Positions 10,282-23,421 of a stretch of 64,000 bases of DNA are shown here, in pieces. The DNA lies in the NCBI GenBank assembly GCA_023105745.1, contig JALGQZ010000004.1:61559112-61623111 (forward strand), written 5' to 3'. Origin of the DNA: Austropuccinia psidii. Taxonomy: Eukaryota; Basidiomycota; Pucciniomycetes; Pucciniales; Sphaerophragmiaceae. Every line of letters begins with the position of its first letter. The first letter of the stretch is position 1. The position numbers were made by a program, and so were the translations under genes. The notes under the pieces are model-generated. The model was not told the DNA's origin, made no database searches, and worked only from the letters and a program-made list of their open reading frames with translations.

Positions 10282-13200
10282 TGCCATCTCAACATATGTC
10301 TGTTGGGACTTTTCATGTTAAGAAGTGATTTCACGGCATTACAGTCAGTTATCACTTCAAAAACACTGCCATCAAGGTAATAGTGTAATTTCTCAAGTGC
10401 CCATACCAAACATAAGCACTCCATTTGGCTTGCACCATATCTGGCTTCTGTTGGTTTGATTTGTCTTGAGATATAACAAACTGGTCCTTCTGTAGGTTTG
10501 TCATCAATAATTTGGACTTGGTGTAGGGCTGCCCCTAATCCATCCCCACATGCATCAATGTACAATTTAAAAGGAATATTCCAGTCAGGCATGAGGAGTA
10601 AAGGTGCTTCTGTAAGGGCTTTCTTTATCTTCTCATAAGCTTTAATTCTTTCCTGTGTCATTTCAAATACAGTCTGTTGATCACAGATTCTATAAAGTGA
10701 CTTGGCTAGAATTGCAAAATCTTTCAAGTGTTGCCTATAGTAACTAGCAAATCCAAGAAAAGACATCATTTCTTTTTTATTCTGGGGTATTGGCTTAAGT
10801 AACACTGCTGCTACTTTATTCTTGTCAATACCCAAGCTCAAACCAGAAACAACATGTCCTAATGCTTTGAGTTCTTCAAAACCAAAATTGCATTTCTTAA
10901 GTGAAATTTTCATGTTCACTTCTGCAACTTTATGAAGTACTCTTGCAAGTCTTTCAAGGTGCAAAGACCATGAGTCAGAACATATAATAATATCATCAAT
11001 ATAAATGATAAGCCATCCTTCAGACAATTCTGTGGGGAAGATGGTATTCATCATTCTTTGATAATGAGATGGAGCATTTTTAATGCCAAATGGCATTCTA
11101 AGATACTCATAAATACCACAGTGAGTGATAATTCTAAGTAATCTCCTAGCTTTAGGCGTCAAAACATTTTGATGGAAGCCTTTTAATGCATCCATTGATG
11201 TTATATACTTGGCTTTAGACAATTGAGTCAAGGTTTCTTGGATCCTAGGGATTGGATACCTATCTGGAACTGTGTAGGTATTCAAAGCTCTAAAATCTCC
11301 AACCATTCTTGACTTATCATTATGCCATGCAATAATAACAGGTGTTGTCACTTCAACTTCCTCATTATGGCCTACTTTCCTTAGCACACCAAGTTGGATC
11401 AACTCTTGGATATGTTTTTCCAAGGCCTCTCTAGCTCTGGGACTGGCTGGGTAAGCTGGTCTTCTAAGTACTGGAGGATATGGTCTATCAATATTAAGAG
11501 TAATATCAATTTCATGTCCCCTTATAGCGCCTAATGGTTCATTATCAGATGCAAATGCATTATTGTATGTATATAATACATCAATAAGTTCATTCCTCAT
11601 CTTTGGTGATAATGATGGATTAATTTGTGCTTCAACAAGTTGTTTAGACACAAATTCATCTTTGTAAGTATCTTTGACAGAAGATACTACAGATATCTGT
11701 TTTGGCATATTGGAGAAAGCAAATTTTTGCCTTTTGTTATCTCCAATTGTGAAATATCTGTCTTTATGGTTATTTATATCAATACCATAAATATTCAAGT
11801 AATCATTTCCAAGAATGATATGCTGAGATGTACAATTATCCATTACTACAATCTCAGTTTTCATTCTTACACTTCCTGCTGGATGTGGGAATACAATATT
11901 AGTATCCAATATGCCCAAGGGGTACATATTGTTACTGGCACTACTGAACTGTACACCTTCTATTGGTAATAGATGGTTTTTCCATTCAGGAAGTATAATT
12001 TGGAGATAATCCTTGCCAATACAAGTGCAAAATGCTCCTGTATCCAGATTTACTTTGGCTTCAATATCACCCATTAGAACTGATGTGATACAGGATGCTC
12101 CAGCAGTATAACCCTTTCCTCTAGCAGGTTTTGTTTTACACATTCTGGCATCTTGGATATTGATCAGGTTGTAGCAATCCTCACTGTACTGTGGCAAGTG
12201 GGTATGGACTTCTGTGACTTCAAAGAAAGCTGAAATGTTTTCAATGGGATAGTCCTCTACTGGTGTATCTTCAGAGACTGCAGAATCTTGATCAGACTCT
12301 TCTTTCTCTTCAGTACACTGAATGTCTTCAATGATTTGAACTTCATTGATCTTTGTCTTCTTAGGGCAAGTGTTGGCTAAATGTGAAGTACTTCCACATT
12401 TATGACACTTCAAGACAGGTCTTTCTGGTCTTCTTTCCTCTCTAGGAATCTTTGAGACTATTTTGGACTCTATTGGGTTTCTAACCCAAGTTTTACCAAT
12501 TCTTGTTCTGGTAATGATATCTTCCATAGCATTAATGTAGTCCTCTGTTGAACAGGGTTCCACACATCTGCTTTTGATAGCATGTTCCAGTTCTCCTCCA
12601 CACTTTCTTAATATTTTCATATTAATCATAGTGTCAGACATATCTGGGTGTAAAGCAGATAATCTGTCTTTTTGTTTGAAGAACCAAGTAAGTGGTTTGT
12701 CTTTTTCTGAGTTAAAAATGGCACTTTCAAAAGCATTCTCCATTTTAAACCTCCAAGAATTATTGGCCCATTTGGTAATCACTTCAGATTTCCACCAAGA
12801 CCAGTCATGTCTTCCATGATCCATTCTCATCTTGTAATACCATTTCTTTGCAGTCTTGGTAAACAAACAATGTAATTTTCCTACTATGATTTCATCAGGT
12901 ATATTAAAGTCTTCTTGCAACATATCAATAGTCCTGATGAATTCAATATGGTTGTATTCTCCTTCACCAGAGAATGTTGGCCATTCTTCTAATTTGGGAA
13001 TATCTTTTGCAGAAATAACATTCTCTCCTAAGAATGGAGTCAAACTTTCTTTGACAGAAAGTTTTTCTTCAGTCAAAGGTGTAGAATGTCTTGGCATATG
13101 TGGTTCATGATTCTTATGAATTTGCTCCACACTTGCAATTATTTCATTCTTCAATTTCTGCCTTTCACTGTCACTTTTTGCTAAATGTATAGCAAATTGA

Positions 13201-14258
13201 TTGGTGTTCTTAACTATTTGTAAGACATGGTCTTCAAGAGTTTTAAGTCTATCATTTACTTTAAAGATGGAAAGATCCTCTGTGTCATTATTTTGACATT
13301 GGTTCTCAATTCTTTCACAAGCATTGCTAATTGACTCAAGGGTGACAGTTGTCAATTTATGCCAATCAGAATGTTGCTTGTCATTTTTCTTTAAATCATT
13401 GATGTCTAATGTAATTTGCTTCAACTTTGACTCAAGTTTGCCAATTTCTACACTAATACTTCTATGTACATCATTTATTTGCGTGGAAAAGTCCTGTTCA
13501 TCCTTTCCTGCTCTTTGGCTGTGAATTCCATAAGAGTTCTGGCCATATTGAAGACACTGTCCACGGCTGAAGGCTCCAATCTGGGGATCCTGTACGCTTG
13601 TGGGTAAGGTCTGTGCCAATTGGCTTTGCCTTTGCCCTTGCCTTGATGGTTCTTGGGACCTCTCTGTTTCTTTTGAGGTCCTTTGGGCTTGTCCTTGGAT
13701 GCTTCTGGAGCTGGTTTGGAGCTGGTAGATGCTACTGGTGCCTCTGTCTCCAAAGTTGGAGTCATTTCCAATTCTTTCTTCTGGTCTATGGATAAAAGAC
13801 TCTAGTTCTTCAACCAATTCTTTATCTTTTTGACCTTGTCTTTGCAAGACAGGGGGCTCCAACCTCCTAAGAGTTCTATGGTCTTCTCCTGACCCAGAAA
13901 GCTCTTGATGTGTAAGTAGGAGTTCATGGCCCCCTGCCAAAGGCTTGGGCAGATTTCCCACTCCTCTTCTTTGGCTGCTCTGAACCAATTTTTGTACTGG
14001 CTCTGATATATTTCTATTGCTGCCACTTGAAAATGGTTCAGCCCTGGAAATATTATCATAAATTAGTTCAGGCTCAGAATTCACGTCAAAATCTGTTGGT
14101 ACAGACCTTGGGGAATGGGGGGCAACTCTGGCATCCTCCAGATGTGCCTTTCTTGTGGAAGATTTGGCACTTCTGGATTTGGTCTTGCCTCTTCCTTGTC
14201 CACATCCATCTGGTTGGACTGAATAGTTGCTTCCATTTCTGGTATGCACCATTTTCAC
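10282..14258 (-). pseudogene. gag-pol: Gypsy C1 gag-pro-RT-RNase H (3'-truncated)
   Basis: One long minus-strand frame from ATG 14258 (a second ATG, 14252, is equally possible) runs into the mosaic at 10281. Order: Q/S/R-rich N-terminal region overlapping ORF-X, coiled-coil-like segment, Gag core ([10 protein letters not shown]... to IKSRC), CCHC knuckle ([14 protein letters not shown], near 12400), protease with LDTGAFC near 12040, RT with YIDD near 10995, and the RNase H start (LYIDACGDG) near 10550. It stops after the RNase H motif HMLRWQI. Gag packages RNA and Pol copies it; here integrase has been cut off. Confidence 0.93.
13475..14043 (-). pseudogene. C1 ORF-X, main exon (overlaps gag, +1 frame)
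   Basis: This is the counterpart of the intact ORF-X exon of C2 (28332-28900), with the same putative acceptor (TTTCCAG before 14043). The frame carries [18 protein letters not shown] and GYRIPRLEP...NMARTLMEF, but a TAG at 13802-13804 replaces the CAA of C2. The protein would therefore be truncated midway. It is unrelated to any family I recognise. Confidence 0.6.
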
Positions 14259-14303
14259 GTCAATTTAAAGATAAAAGGTGAAAATATAAGATAAAATACA
14301 CAC

Positions 14304-14462
14304 CTTTTGGTGGTAATTTAGCTTTTTCTGAGTTGAATAAGGTGCCTCTTTTAGCAATCTGCACCTCAATACTGTCTTCAGATTCTGCTTCTGAAGATTC
14401 TGGACTAGTGATATATCTTTTACTGAGTCTGTTGCCAGCTGCACAGTATTTGATTAAAGACA
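14304..14462 (-). CDS. C1 ORF-X upstream exon (putative)
   Basis: A short open stretch of about 52 codons lies just upstream of gag, rich in Ser and Glu (SPESSEAESEDS). A candidate acceptor CTTTTAG lies before 14462 and a donor GTGTGT after 14304. Entry and exit phases are both 1, as in families A and B. Splicing to 14043 would enter the ORF-X frame. Confidence 0.45.
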
Positions 14463-14850
14463 CTAAAAGAAATTATAAAAGAGAAAAAATTATTTTTTAT
14501 ACTTTTTAAAATATTTTTTAAAGATTTTTTATAAGTTTTATATTTTTTAATATTAAAAAAATTATTCTTTTTAAAGAAAAAAAATTAAAATTTAAGATTT
14601 TGAATGAAAATTAATTCAGAGTAACTCAAAGAATAATTTTATAAGTTTTTGGATGTGAAAAAGCCACGTGTAAAAACAATATAAAATTAAACCAAATTCC
14701 TCAATGAAAAAGATTTTAAAACAATTTCAAAAATAAAAATATTTTAACTCCAAATTGAAAGAAAAAAATTAATTAAATTAATATATTTTAGAGCTTAAAA
14801 ATATATTAATTAAGGGTACAAGGTTCAAAAAACACGGCCAGGCCCCCAAA
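14463..14850 (-). other. C1 leader and primer-binding site
   Basis: AT-rich untranslated leader. The primer-binding site starts two bases inside the LTR border and reads TGGGGGCCTGGCCGTG on the minus strand (14848 down to 14833). No ORF or further signal is seen. Confidence 0.75.
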
Positions 14851-16770
14851 TGTAAGATGTGACTATGAAACTGATGATAATATTACTATTAATCAACAGC
14901 ACTATGTCTGTTCTTATGAAATATAATAATAAAAATTATTATAACCACAATTAAATAATTATAAAATTATTTCTTTCACGTGTTATACACTACTAGTGAT
15001 TATAACAGTGAGCAGTAATTGTCTACAAGAATCAATTACAAGAAGAATTTAATAATAAAAACTTCTTTTATTAAAATAATAAAATTATTTTAATATATAA
15101 TTATCTTTTACAAGAATAATTATAAAGATAATTCTTGAAGAAAACTATTACTAGAGAAAAACTTTAAGAATTAAAGATAAAAGACTCACTAATACTCCAA
15201 AGAACTTATTGATAATAAAAGTAGAGAAATTTGACGTGGAATTGTGGATTTAAGGGATCAAAAGGATTTATAACAGTATTACAACAATATATAGTTGGAT
15301 TCTATGATTTCACGTCTTTCTGATTGATTCTGAAAGAATTAAAACACTTAAGAATAGTTGAACTAATACTTACTTGTTGGTAATAAAGATTTAATAAATT
15401 GATAAGATGATCATGAGGAAAAAACAGCAAGAAGAGGCTTCTTTTAAGTCAATAACAGCTCACAGAGGCGTGCCATGGAGCAAACTGAAAAACCAGTGAG
15501 TGAGAAAACAATAAACCTTTTTGGATTATTGATTGCATCATCTGTTGTCATGTAAGATTATCATAATTACTTAATTGATGCTTTTACGTGACTACCAACC
15601 CCAATATGGTTAAGAATAAAAGGAGTAACACTTGTAAATCTTCTTTTATTCTAAAATAATCATTGATTTCTCAAAGTTATCAATGTTATTGCCAATTTCA
15701 TCACAGGTTGTAATTACTGTGAATTTTTGAAGATTCAGTGTTTCACGTAGAATATCCAAAAATGGACTGTAAGTAAAACTTTTAATTTTACTAGTAAAAC
15801 TGTAATTCCTTTTGGTTGTACCATATATAATACAGTTCTCTTTTAGTCCTGAAAGTTTCAGAAAGATTCATTAAGAATTGTATTTTTAATGAATTTTTGA
15901 AGGTTTTACCTCATTTCTACGTAGAATTGCAAATAGCAGTGTTTTGCTGGTTGCTATGAGGTAAATCAATGAATATGGGTCCCAAAAGGGTTTTAATTAC
16001 TCTTTTGGGGTTTATCCATGGAAATTCATTAGTAATTGACATGGTTACAGGAGTGTAAGTAGCTCATTACCTCCTTGGCACGTCAAAATAGCAGGTTATT
16101 TGCTATTTTCTGATGTTTTACAGTAGTTGTAACTTGGTAACCAAGTTCCCAAAGAGTTTTAGTTTACCAATTGGGCCAAGATGAGCTATGGATCCATGCT
16201 CTGGAGCTATCCACGCCTCTGAGGCCTCAGAAGTTGGGTACCCTGGCTCTCTTTGATGTCTTTTGTCCCCCTTGCCCAATTTTTACGTCAAAATAGTAAT
16301 TTAAGCTTAAAGTGAGATATCCACTATGGGTGTACCAAAAGTCCATGTAAGAATACCATGATATTAAGTGCTCAAAACATGCATAACACTATTCTTAGTG
16401 TATATGTAACATGGGATTTCTCACTTTCCTATTATTTTGGCTAAAAATCAAGAAAAACAAAAATTTTCACGGATCTTTTATGTGGTATTAATGATGTGGT
16501 ATTGAAGTATTTTCCATTTTACCACCTCAAATACTTAAATTGAGCTTATTCACTCTATGGAGCTACCCTAGGTGAATTTTTGTGTAGAATCCAAATCTGG
16601 TCTTAAATCCATGGATTTACTTACTCAATAAAAAGTTATTCATCTTTTCTGAAATTGAAAATGATGAATTTTGGATATATGCATGACTTATGAGTTTTGC
16701 ATAATTCAAAATTTCTTTTTAAGATAATTGTGGCCTATTTGGGTATGTAAAATATACCTCAAGGCTCACA
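14851..16770 (-). repeat. 5' LTR of C1 (1920 bp)
   Basis: Second C1 LTR, the promoter-bearing 5' copy in element orientation. It matches 5763-7682 with scattered single-base differences (for example TACCATATATA against TACCATCGATA). It ends at the AAACC duplication. Confidence 0.94.
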
Positions 16771-16933
16771 AAACCAATAAAAAAAAGTTATCTTTTGTAT
16801 TCATTTTAATTTCATGTCCTTATTTATTTTCATTTTTTAAGATATAAAAGCAATTTTTACATGGAAAATTGCCATATCTTACCAAAAATAACACTTTTTA
16901 TATAAAAGACTTATATCTATTTGTATTTTTTAG
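16771..16933 (+). other. B1 leader, second part
   Basis: The AAACC duplication is followed by continuation of the AT-rich B1 leader after C1. It ends in the T-rich acceptor ATTTTTTAG before 16934. Confidence 0.6.
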
Positions 16934-17083
16934 TGTTTGAAGACAATCCAACAGAGGACAACCAAACCACTGTTGAAAGATTGGTGGAAGAAACTTGTCA
17001 AAGCTCTCCAACACCAATAATCACTAAGAAAAAGAAAGCTAAGAAATTAGACTTTCCAGGACCCACTATTCAGAACTCTGAAG
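16934..17083 (+). CDS. B1 ORF-X upstream exon (putative)
   Basis: An open stretch of about 49 codons with acidic then lysine-rich residues (VFEDNPTEDNQ..., TKKKKAKKLDF). It is bounded by a T-rich acceptor (TTTTTTAG before 16934) and a consensus donor (GTGAGT at 17084). Phases in and out are both 1, matching families A and C. The donor can be joined to 17370 (acceptor CAAATAG) to enter the +1 frame within gag. Without splicing the frame ends soon after the donor. Confidence 0.5.
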
Positions 17084-17160
17084 GTGAGTACTTCATTTAT
17101 CAATTGCCATAAGAAGAATTCCTGTTCTGAAATCCTCTTATTTCTTATTTTTCTTAAAAT

Positions 17161-20100
17161 ATGACTACCAGCAGAAGCTCCCAATACTACATCCAATCAG
17201 ATGGAGCTGGACTCAGAGGTAGAATTGATTCCTCAAAAGGGAAAAGGAAGGGCAATATCCCCAGTGGAACAGAATCCACACAAGAAAGTGCCTTTTCCCA
17301 AAGGCAAGTCCCAGAAATGCACATGATATCTGAACCAGAGTTAGAACTAACTATGAGTGACTCAAATAGGTACAAATCACATTCAGAGGGCTCAAATAGA
17401 CATTTACATGAGCCAGTACAAACAGTACTATGCAGTGTACAAAGACAAGGACTGGGAAATGTTGCCCCAAATACACCAAGGAGTGATGAACTCCTGGCAC
17501 ATCCTGAAAAGGTTCCTCAAAGAGGAGGAAATAGTGAGATACTCCAATGGATGGAATCCACTATCATCCAAACCTCACATCAAAAAGATCAAGGGGTACC
17601 ATGCCAAAAAGAAGGAGGCAACCAAGGAAGAAGCCCAAGAAGGGAAGAAGAACAAGAAAAAGAATTGGAGAAAATCATATTACCCAAGCTACAGGATTCG
17701 AAAAATCCAAAAGGATGCCATGGAAAATTTTTTCAACATGGCCACAACCTTGATGGAATTTAAGGACAAGGAACAACAAAGACTTTCTTTGACCCAGAGA
17801 AAGACAAACCTTTAACTTGGTTCTTGAAACAAGTTGAAAGGCTTAATGCACTGTACCCAGAAATGTCACAAAAGATGGTGCACATGAAAATACTTAAAAA
17901 ATGTGGAGGGGAACTAGGACATGCCCTAAGAAGCAGGTGTATAGAACCATGCTCCACAGAAGAGTATATAAATGCACTAGAAGATATAGTGACAAGAACA
18001 AAAATTGGCAGGACTTGGAAAAAATTGGATATTAAAAGCCCAAATAAACCATTTATCAAAAAAGATAAATCAAAAGAATCCTTTAAGCCCAATACATCCA
18101 ACAATAATGAGCAAAGAAAATGCCATAAATGTGGAGGTATTGGACACTTAGCCAATCATTGCCTTAAAAAAGCAAAGATTAATGAAATTGTGGAAACAGA
18201 AAACCACAATGACAAAGAAGAAGAATCTGACTCTGAAAAATAGACAGAAGAGTCAGAAAGCTCTGAAAGTGATGAAATCAATATAATTAACGCACAAATT
18301 AATAATATTGATATAATTTATGAAGTACTGGATGTTAATTCAAACTTACCACAAGTTGGAACATCTGACACAAACCTGACAAACATACAAGATGCCAAAA
18401 TTTATAGAACCAAACCTGCAAGAGGAATGGGATATACAGCTTGAAAATCAAGTATAAGTATTGTTATGGTTGATAACCAAGAAGGAAAAGTTAACTTGGA
18501 TACAGGAGAATATTGCACTTGTGTTGGCAAAAGTTATTTAAAAACCATTGTCCCAAACTGGCAAGAAAAACTTATGCCAATACAAGGTGTCAAATTTAGT
18601 AGTGCAAGTGAGAGCATGAAGCCCCTTGGAATAATTGATTTAACACTAATTTTTCCTCATCCCTCACAATGTGTCAGAATTAAAGTAGAGTTTGTAGTAA
18701 TGGACAACTGTACTGGTAATCATTTCATACTTGGGAATGACTACTTATCAATCTATGGTATAGATATCTCCAACCAAAAAGATAGATATTTTACCATAGG
18801 AGATAACAAAAGACAAAAGTTTGGCTTCTTAAATAACAAAAAACAAATCACAGTTATTAAGAAGGAAGAAAAAATTCCAGAAAAGGAACTTTTTATATCT
18901 GAACAACTTAAAGAGGCAGAATTCAATCAAGAACCAACAGAAAAGATGAAAGAAAAATTGATTGACCTCTTATTTAAGTATAAAAATGCCTTTGCAACTG
19001 ACAAAGAGCCACTAGGTGCCATAATTGGACATGAAGTGGATATAATTCTTAATGTAGAAAAGCCTTACCCACCTTTATTAAGAAGACCTGCTTATCCAGC
19101 CAGTCCAAGGGCTAGAGAAGCCTTAGAAGTGCACATTAAAAAATTAATGGACCTTGGAGTATTAAGAAAGGTTGGACATAATGAACAAGTAGAAGTTACT
19201 ACACCTGTCATTATAACTTGGCATAATGGAAAATCAAGGATGGTAGGAGACTTCAGAGCCCTGAACACCTATACCATTCTAGACAGATATCCAACACCTA
19301 GAATCCATGAGACATTGACCCAATTGTCACAAGCTGAGTTCATCACAGCTATGGATGCTCTTAAGGGTTTTCATCAAAATGTCTTAACAGACAATGCCAA
19401 GAAACTACTAAGAATGATAGTTCATTGTGGAATTTTTGAATACTTAATAATGCCATTTGGGATAAAAAATGCACCTTCCCATTATCAAAGAATGATGAAT
19501 ACCATATTCCCTGAAGAATTATCAGAAGGATGGTTAATTATCTATATTGATGATATCATAGTTTGCTCAGAAACTTGGGAAAATCACCTTACAAGACTAG
19601 AAAGGGTACTACAAAAAATAGTCCAAGTGAATATGAAAATTTACTTCAAAAAGTGTCATTTTGCATATAGTGAACTAAAAGCACTAGGACATGTTGTATC
19701 TGGACTTAGTCTAGGCATAGACAAAAATAAAGTAGCAGCAGTACTACTAAAACCAATTCCTCAAACCAAAAAAGAAATTCAATCATTTTTAGGATTTGCT
19801 GGTTACTATAGACAGCATATAAAGGACTTTGCAAAAATTGCCAAATACTTATATAAATTATGTGACCAACAAACAGTTTATGAAATGACTGAAGAAAGGG
19901 TCAATGCATATGAAGAATTGAAAAATTCACTAACAAATGCCCCATTTCTTCTAATGCCAGATTGGAAACTACCTTACAAACTATACATTGATTCTTGTGG
20001 AGAAGGATTAGGTGCTGCACTTCACCAAACACAAATTATCAATGATAAACCAGTGGAAGGACCAATTTGTTTCATTTCAAGGCAAATAAAGCCAACAGAA

Positions 20101-21356
20101 GCAAGGTATGGAGCAAGCCAAATTGAATGCTTATGCCTAGTGTGGGCTTTAGAAAAACTGCATTATTATTTGGATGGCACAGTATTTGATGTAATCACAG
20201 ACTGTAATGCTGTGAAATCACTATTAAATATGAAGACTCCAAATAGACATATCCTGAGATGGCGAATCGCTATCCAAGAATATAGAGGAAATATGACTAT
20301 TGTACATAAATCTGGAAATATTCATAAAAATGCAGATGGTCTTAGCAGATGGGCTTTAGCAAATACCCCTGACAATCCAGCATGGGTACCACAAGAAGAG
20401 CACCATATAGAAGGAATATGTGTCACAGACATAGGCACAGAATTCTTTAACCAAGTTAAAGAAAGCTATAAGACAGAAAAAAATTGCCATATCTTAAGCC
20501 AACTTCTAATTAAAGACTGCAAAGATCCATCACTTTCATCAAAACTAGATGAAATATGGAAAAAGGCATATGATGAAGGAAGATTCCACCTCCTTGATGG
20601 AATCCTTTACCATAGAACAAAACACACATGTGTTATGGCCTTAACAGATAGAACACTAAAAAACACTATTTTACATGAGTGTCATGATAGTGTTGCATCT
20701 GGACATCTCTCAGAAGATAGAACACTAGAGAGGGTGAAAACCTGCTCTTGGTGGCCAAATTGGAAGAAAGATGTTACAGAGTACTGCCAAACCTGTGACA
20801 GATGTCAAAAAGCCAACAGAGCCAAAGGAAAGAAATTTGGAATGATGATCCAAATCCAAGAACCAAAATCCCCATGGGAAATAGTTCATATGGATTGGGT
20901 AACAGCACTACCTCCAGGAGGAGACAGGAGCTATAATGCATGTCTAGTGTTAGTTGACAGGTACAGTAAAGCTCCCATGTTCTTACCATGTCATAAAGAT
21001 GACACAGCTATGGATACAGCCATAATGATATGGAATAAAGTCATTAGCCACACAGGCTTATTCCAAAATATTATAAGTGACAGATACCCAAAGCTCACTT
21101 CAGCATTATGGACAAATCTCCATAACTTATTTGGGACAAATCTATCATTCTCAACAGCTTACCATCCCCAAACTGATGGTTTAGCAGAAAGAATGATACA
21201 GACCTTAGAGGACATGATCAGAAGATTCTGTGCTTATGGGCTAGAATTCAAAGATTCTGATGGTTTTACCCATGATTGGTGTACACTAATACCAGCACTT
21301 GAACTGGCATATAAGACATCAATCCATTCTTCTACTGGCAAAACACCAGCAATGCT
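17161..21356 (+). pseudogene. gag-pol: Gypsy B1 gag-pro-RT-RNase H-integrase (5' part, broken)
   Basis: One frame runs from ATG 17161 to the C2 insertion and continues at 31635. Gag is damaged: after 17760 about 230 codons of the coiled-coil and Gag core seen in A and C are deleted, the frame resuming at [12 protein letters not shown]. In-frame stops are TAA 17761-17763, TAG 18241-18243 and TGA 18442-18444. A CCHC knuckle (CHKCGGIGHLANHC) lies near 18121, protease LDTGEYC near 18496, RT YIDD near 19544, RNase H near 19980, integrase zinc finger near 20680-20815, then HMDWV (20888) and [11 protein letters not shown] (21181). The second DDE position reads SDRYPKL, so the Asp of SDRD is kept but its surroundings are altered. 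Confidence 0.92.
17370..17815 (+). CDS. B1 ORF-X main exon (overlaps gag, +1 frame)
   Basis: About 148 codons in the +1 frame relative to gag, entered from the acceptor CTCAAATAG (branch-like CTAAC about 17 bases upstream). Its residues align with ORF-X of A and C: IDIYMSQYKQYY, MNSWHILKRFL, NGWNPLSS, a basic linker, then YRIRKIQKDAMENFFNMAT and LMEF. The last residues run through the Gag deletion junction, so the C terminus is altered. Upstream of the acceptor this frame contains stops, which supports entry by splicing. Function unknown. Confidence 0.55.
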
Positions 21357-23281
21357 TGTAAGATGTGACTATGAAACTGATGATAATATTACTATTAATC
21401 AACAGTACTATGTCTGTTCTTATGAAATATAATAATAAAGTATTATTATAACCACAATTAAATAATTAAAAAAAATTATTTCTTTCACGTGTTAAGCACT
21501 ACTAGTGATTTTAACAGTGAGCAAGTAATTGTCTACTAGAATCAATTACAAGAAGAATTTAATAATAAAAACTTCTTTATTAAAATAATAAAATTATTTT
21601 AATATATAATTATCTTTTGCAAGAGTAATTATAAAGATAATTCTTGAAGAAAACTATTACTAGAGAAAAACTTTAAGAATTAAGAATAAATGACTCACTA
21701 ATACTCCAAAGAACTTATTGATAGATAAGAGTAGAGAAATTTGACGTGGAATTGTGGATTTAAGGGATCAAAAGGATTTATAACAGTATTACAACAATAT
21801 ATAGTTGGATTCTATGATTTCACGTCTTTCTGATTGATTCTGAAAGATTTAAAACATTTAAGAATAGCTTTAACTAATACTTACTTGTTGGTAATAATGA
21901 TTTTAATAAATTGATAAGATGATGATACGGAAAAAACAGCAAGAATAGGCTTCTTTTAAGTCAACAACAGCTCACAGAGGCGTGCCATGGAGCAAACTGA
22001 AAAACCAGTGAGTGAGAAAACAATAAACCCTTTTGGATTAATGACTGCATCATCTGTTGTCACGTAAGATTATCATAATTACTTAATTGATGCTTTTACG
22101 TGACTACCAACCCCAATATGGTTAAGAATAAAAGGAGTAACATCTGTAAATCTTCTTTTATTCTAAAATAATCATTGATTTCTCAAAGTTATCAATGTTA
22201 TTGCCAATTTCATCACAGGTTGTAATTTCTGTGAATTTTTGAAGATTCAGTGTTTCACGTAGAATGGTCAAAAATGGACTGTAAGTAAAACTTTTAATTT
22301 TACTAGTAAAACCATAATTCTTTTTGGTTGTACCATAGATAATACAGTTCTTCATTGGTCCTGAAAGTTTCAGGAAGATTCATTAAGAATTGTATTTTTA
22401 ATGAATTTTTGAAGTTTTTACCTCATTTCTACGTAGAATTGCAAATAGCAGTATTTTGCTGGTTGCTATGAGGTAAATCAATGAATATGGATCCCAAAAG
22501 GGTTTAATTACTCTTTTAGGGTCTAGTCATGGAAAGTCATCAAGAATTGACGTGGTTACAGGAGCCTAAGTAGCTTATTACCTCCTTGGCACGTTAAAAT
22601 AGCAGGTTATTTGCTATTTTTCTTATGATTACAGTAGGTGTAACTTGGTAACCAAGTTCCCAAAGAGTTTTAGTTTACCAATTGGGCCAAGATGAGCCAT
22701 GGATCCATGCTATGGAGCTATCCACTCCTCTGAGGCCTCAGAAGTTGGGTACCCTGGCTTTCTTTGATGTCTTTTGTCCCCCTTGCTTAATTTTTACGTC
22801 AAAATAGTAATTTAAGCTTAAAGTGAGATATCCACTATGGGTGTACCAAAAGTCTATGTAAGAATACCATAATATTAAGTGCTCAAAACATGCATAACAC
22901 TATTCTTAGTGTATATGTAACATGGGATTTCTCACTTTCCCATTATTTTGGCAAAAAATCAAGAAAAACAAAAATTTTCACGGATCTTTTATGTGGTATT
23001 AATGATGTGGTATTGAAGTATTTTCCATTTTACCACCTTAAATACTTAAATTGAGCTTATTCACTCTATGGAGCTACCCTAGGTGAATTTTTGTGTAGAA
23101 TCCAAATCTTGTCTTAAATCCATGGATTTACTTACTCAATAAAAAGGTATTCATCTTTTCTGAAATTAAAAATGATGAATTTTGGATATATGCATGACTT
23201 ATGAGTTTTGAATAATTCAAAATTTCTTTTTAAGATAATTGTGGCCTATTTGGGTATGTAAAATATACCTCAAGGCTCACA
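21357..23281 (-). repeat. 3' LTR of C2 (1925 bp)
   Basis: Same LTR family as in C1 (TGTAAGATG...GGCTCACA on the plus strand), with subfamily differences such as CAACAGTACTATG. A polypurine tract complement TTCCCTCCCACC follows at 23282-23293. The first bases extend the interrupted B1 frame to a stop at 21430-21432. Confidence 0.94.
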
Positions 23282-23421
23282 TTCCCTCCCACCAAAAAAT
23301 AAAATTGTACTACAATTTTATTAGTGATAAAAGAATAAGGCCCCAAAGGGGGGTAATGTCCACTGTCCAACCTCTTCACATTACTCAGATCAAGTAATTT
23401 AAAGCACATTTATAGACATAT

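Larger units (their letters stand above)
5763..16770 (-). mobile_element. Ty3/Gypsy family C, copy C1
   Basis: Both LTRs are present (5763-7682 and 14851-16770, each 1920 bp, with only a handful of differences noticed). They are bracketed by the 5-bp duplication AAACC at 5758-5762 and 16771-16775. The internal part reads on the minus strand: primer site, ORF-X exons, gag, protease, RT, RNase H, integrase, chromodomain. About 310 bp between RNase H and integrase are replaced by a 1.04-kb mosaic of LTR and leader pieces (9241-10281), so Pol is broken despite young-looking LTRs. It inserted into the leader of B1. Confidence 0.93.

Noticed and set aside
22158..22355. ORF of 65 codons in the C2 LTR (again at 30506-30703)
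   Set aside because: Duplicated because it is in the LTR and absent as an open frame from the C1 LTRs; a chance ORF in AT-rich DNA.
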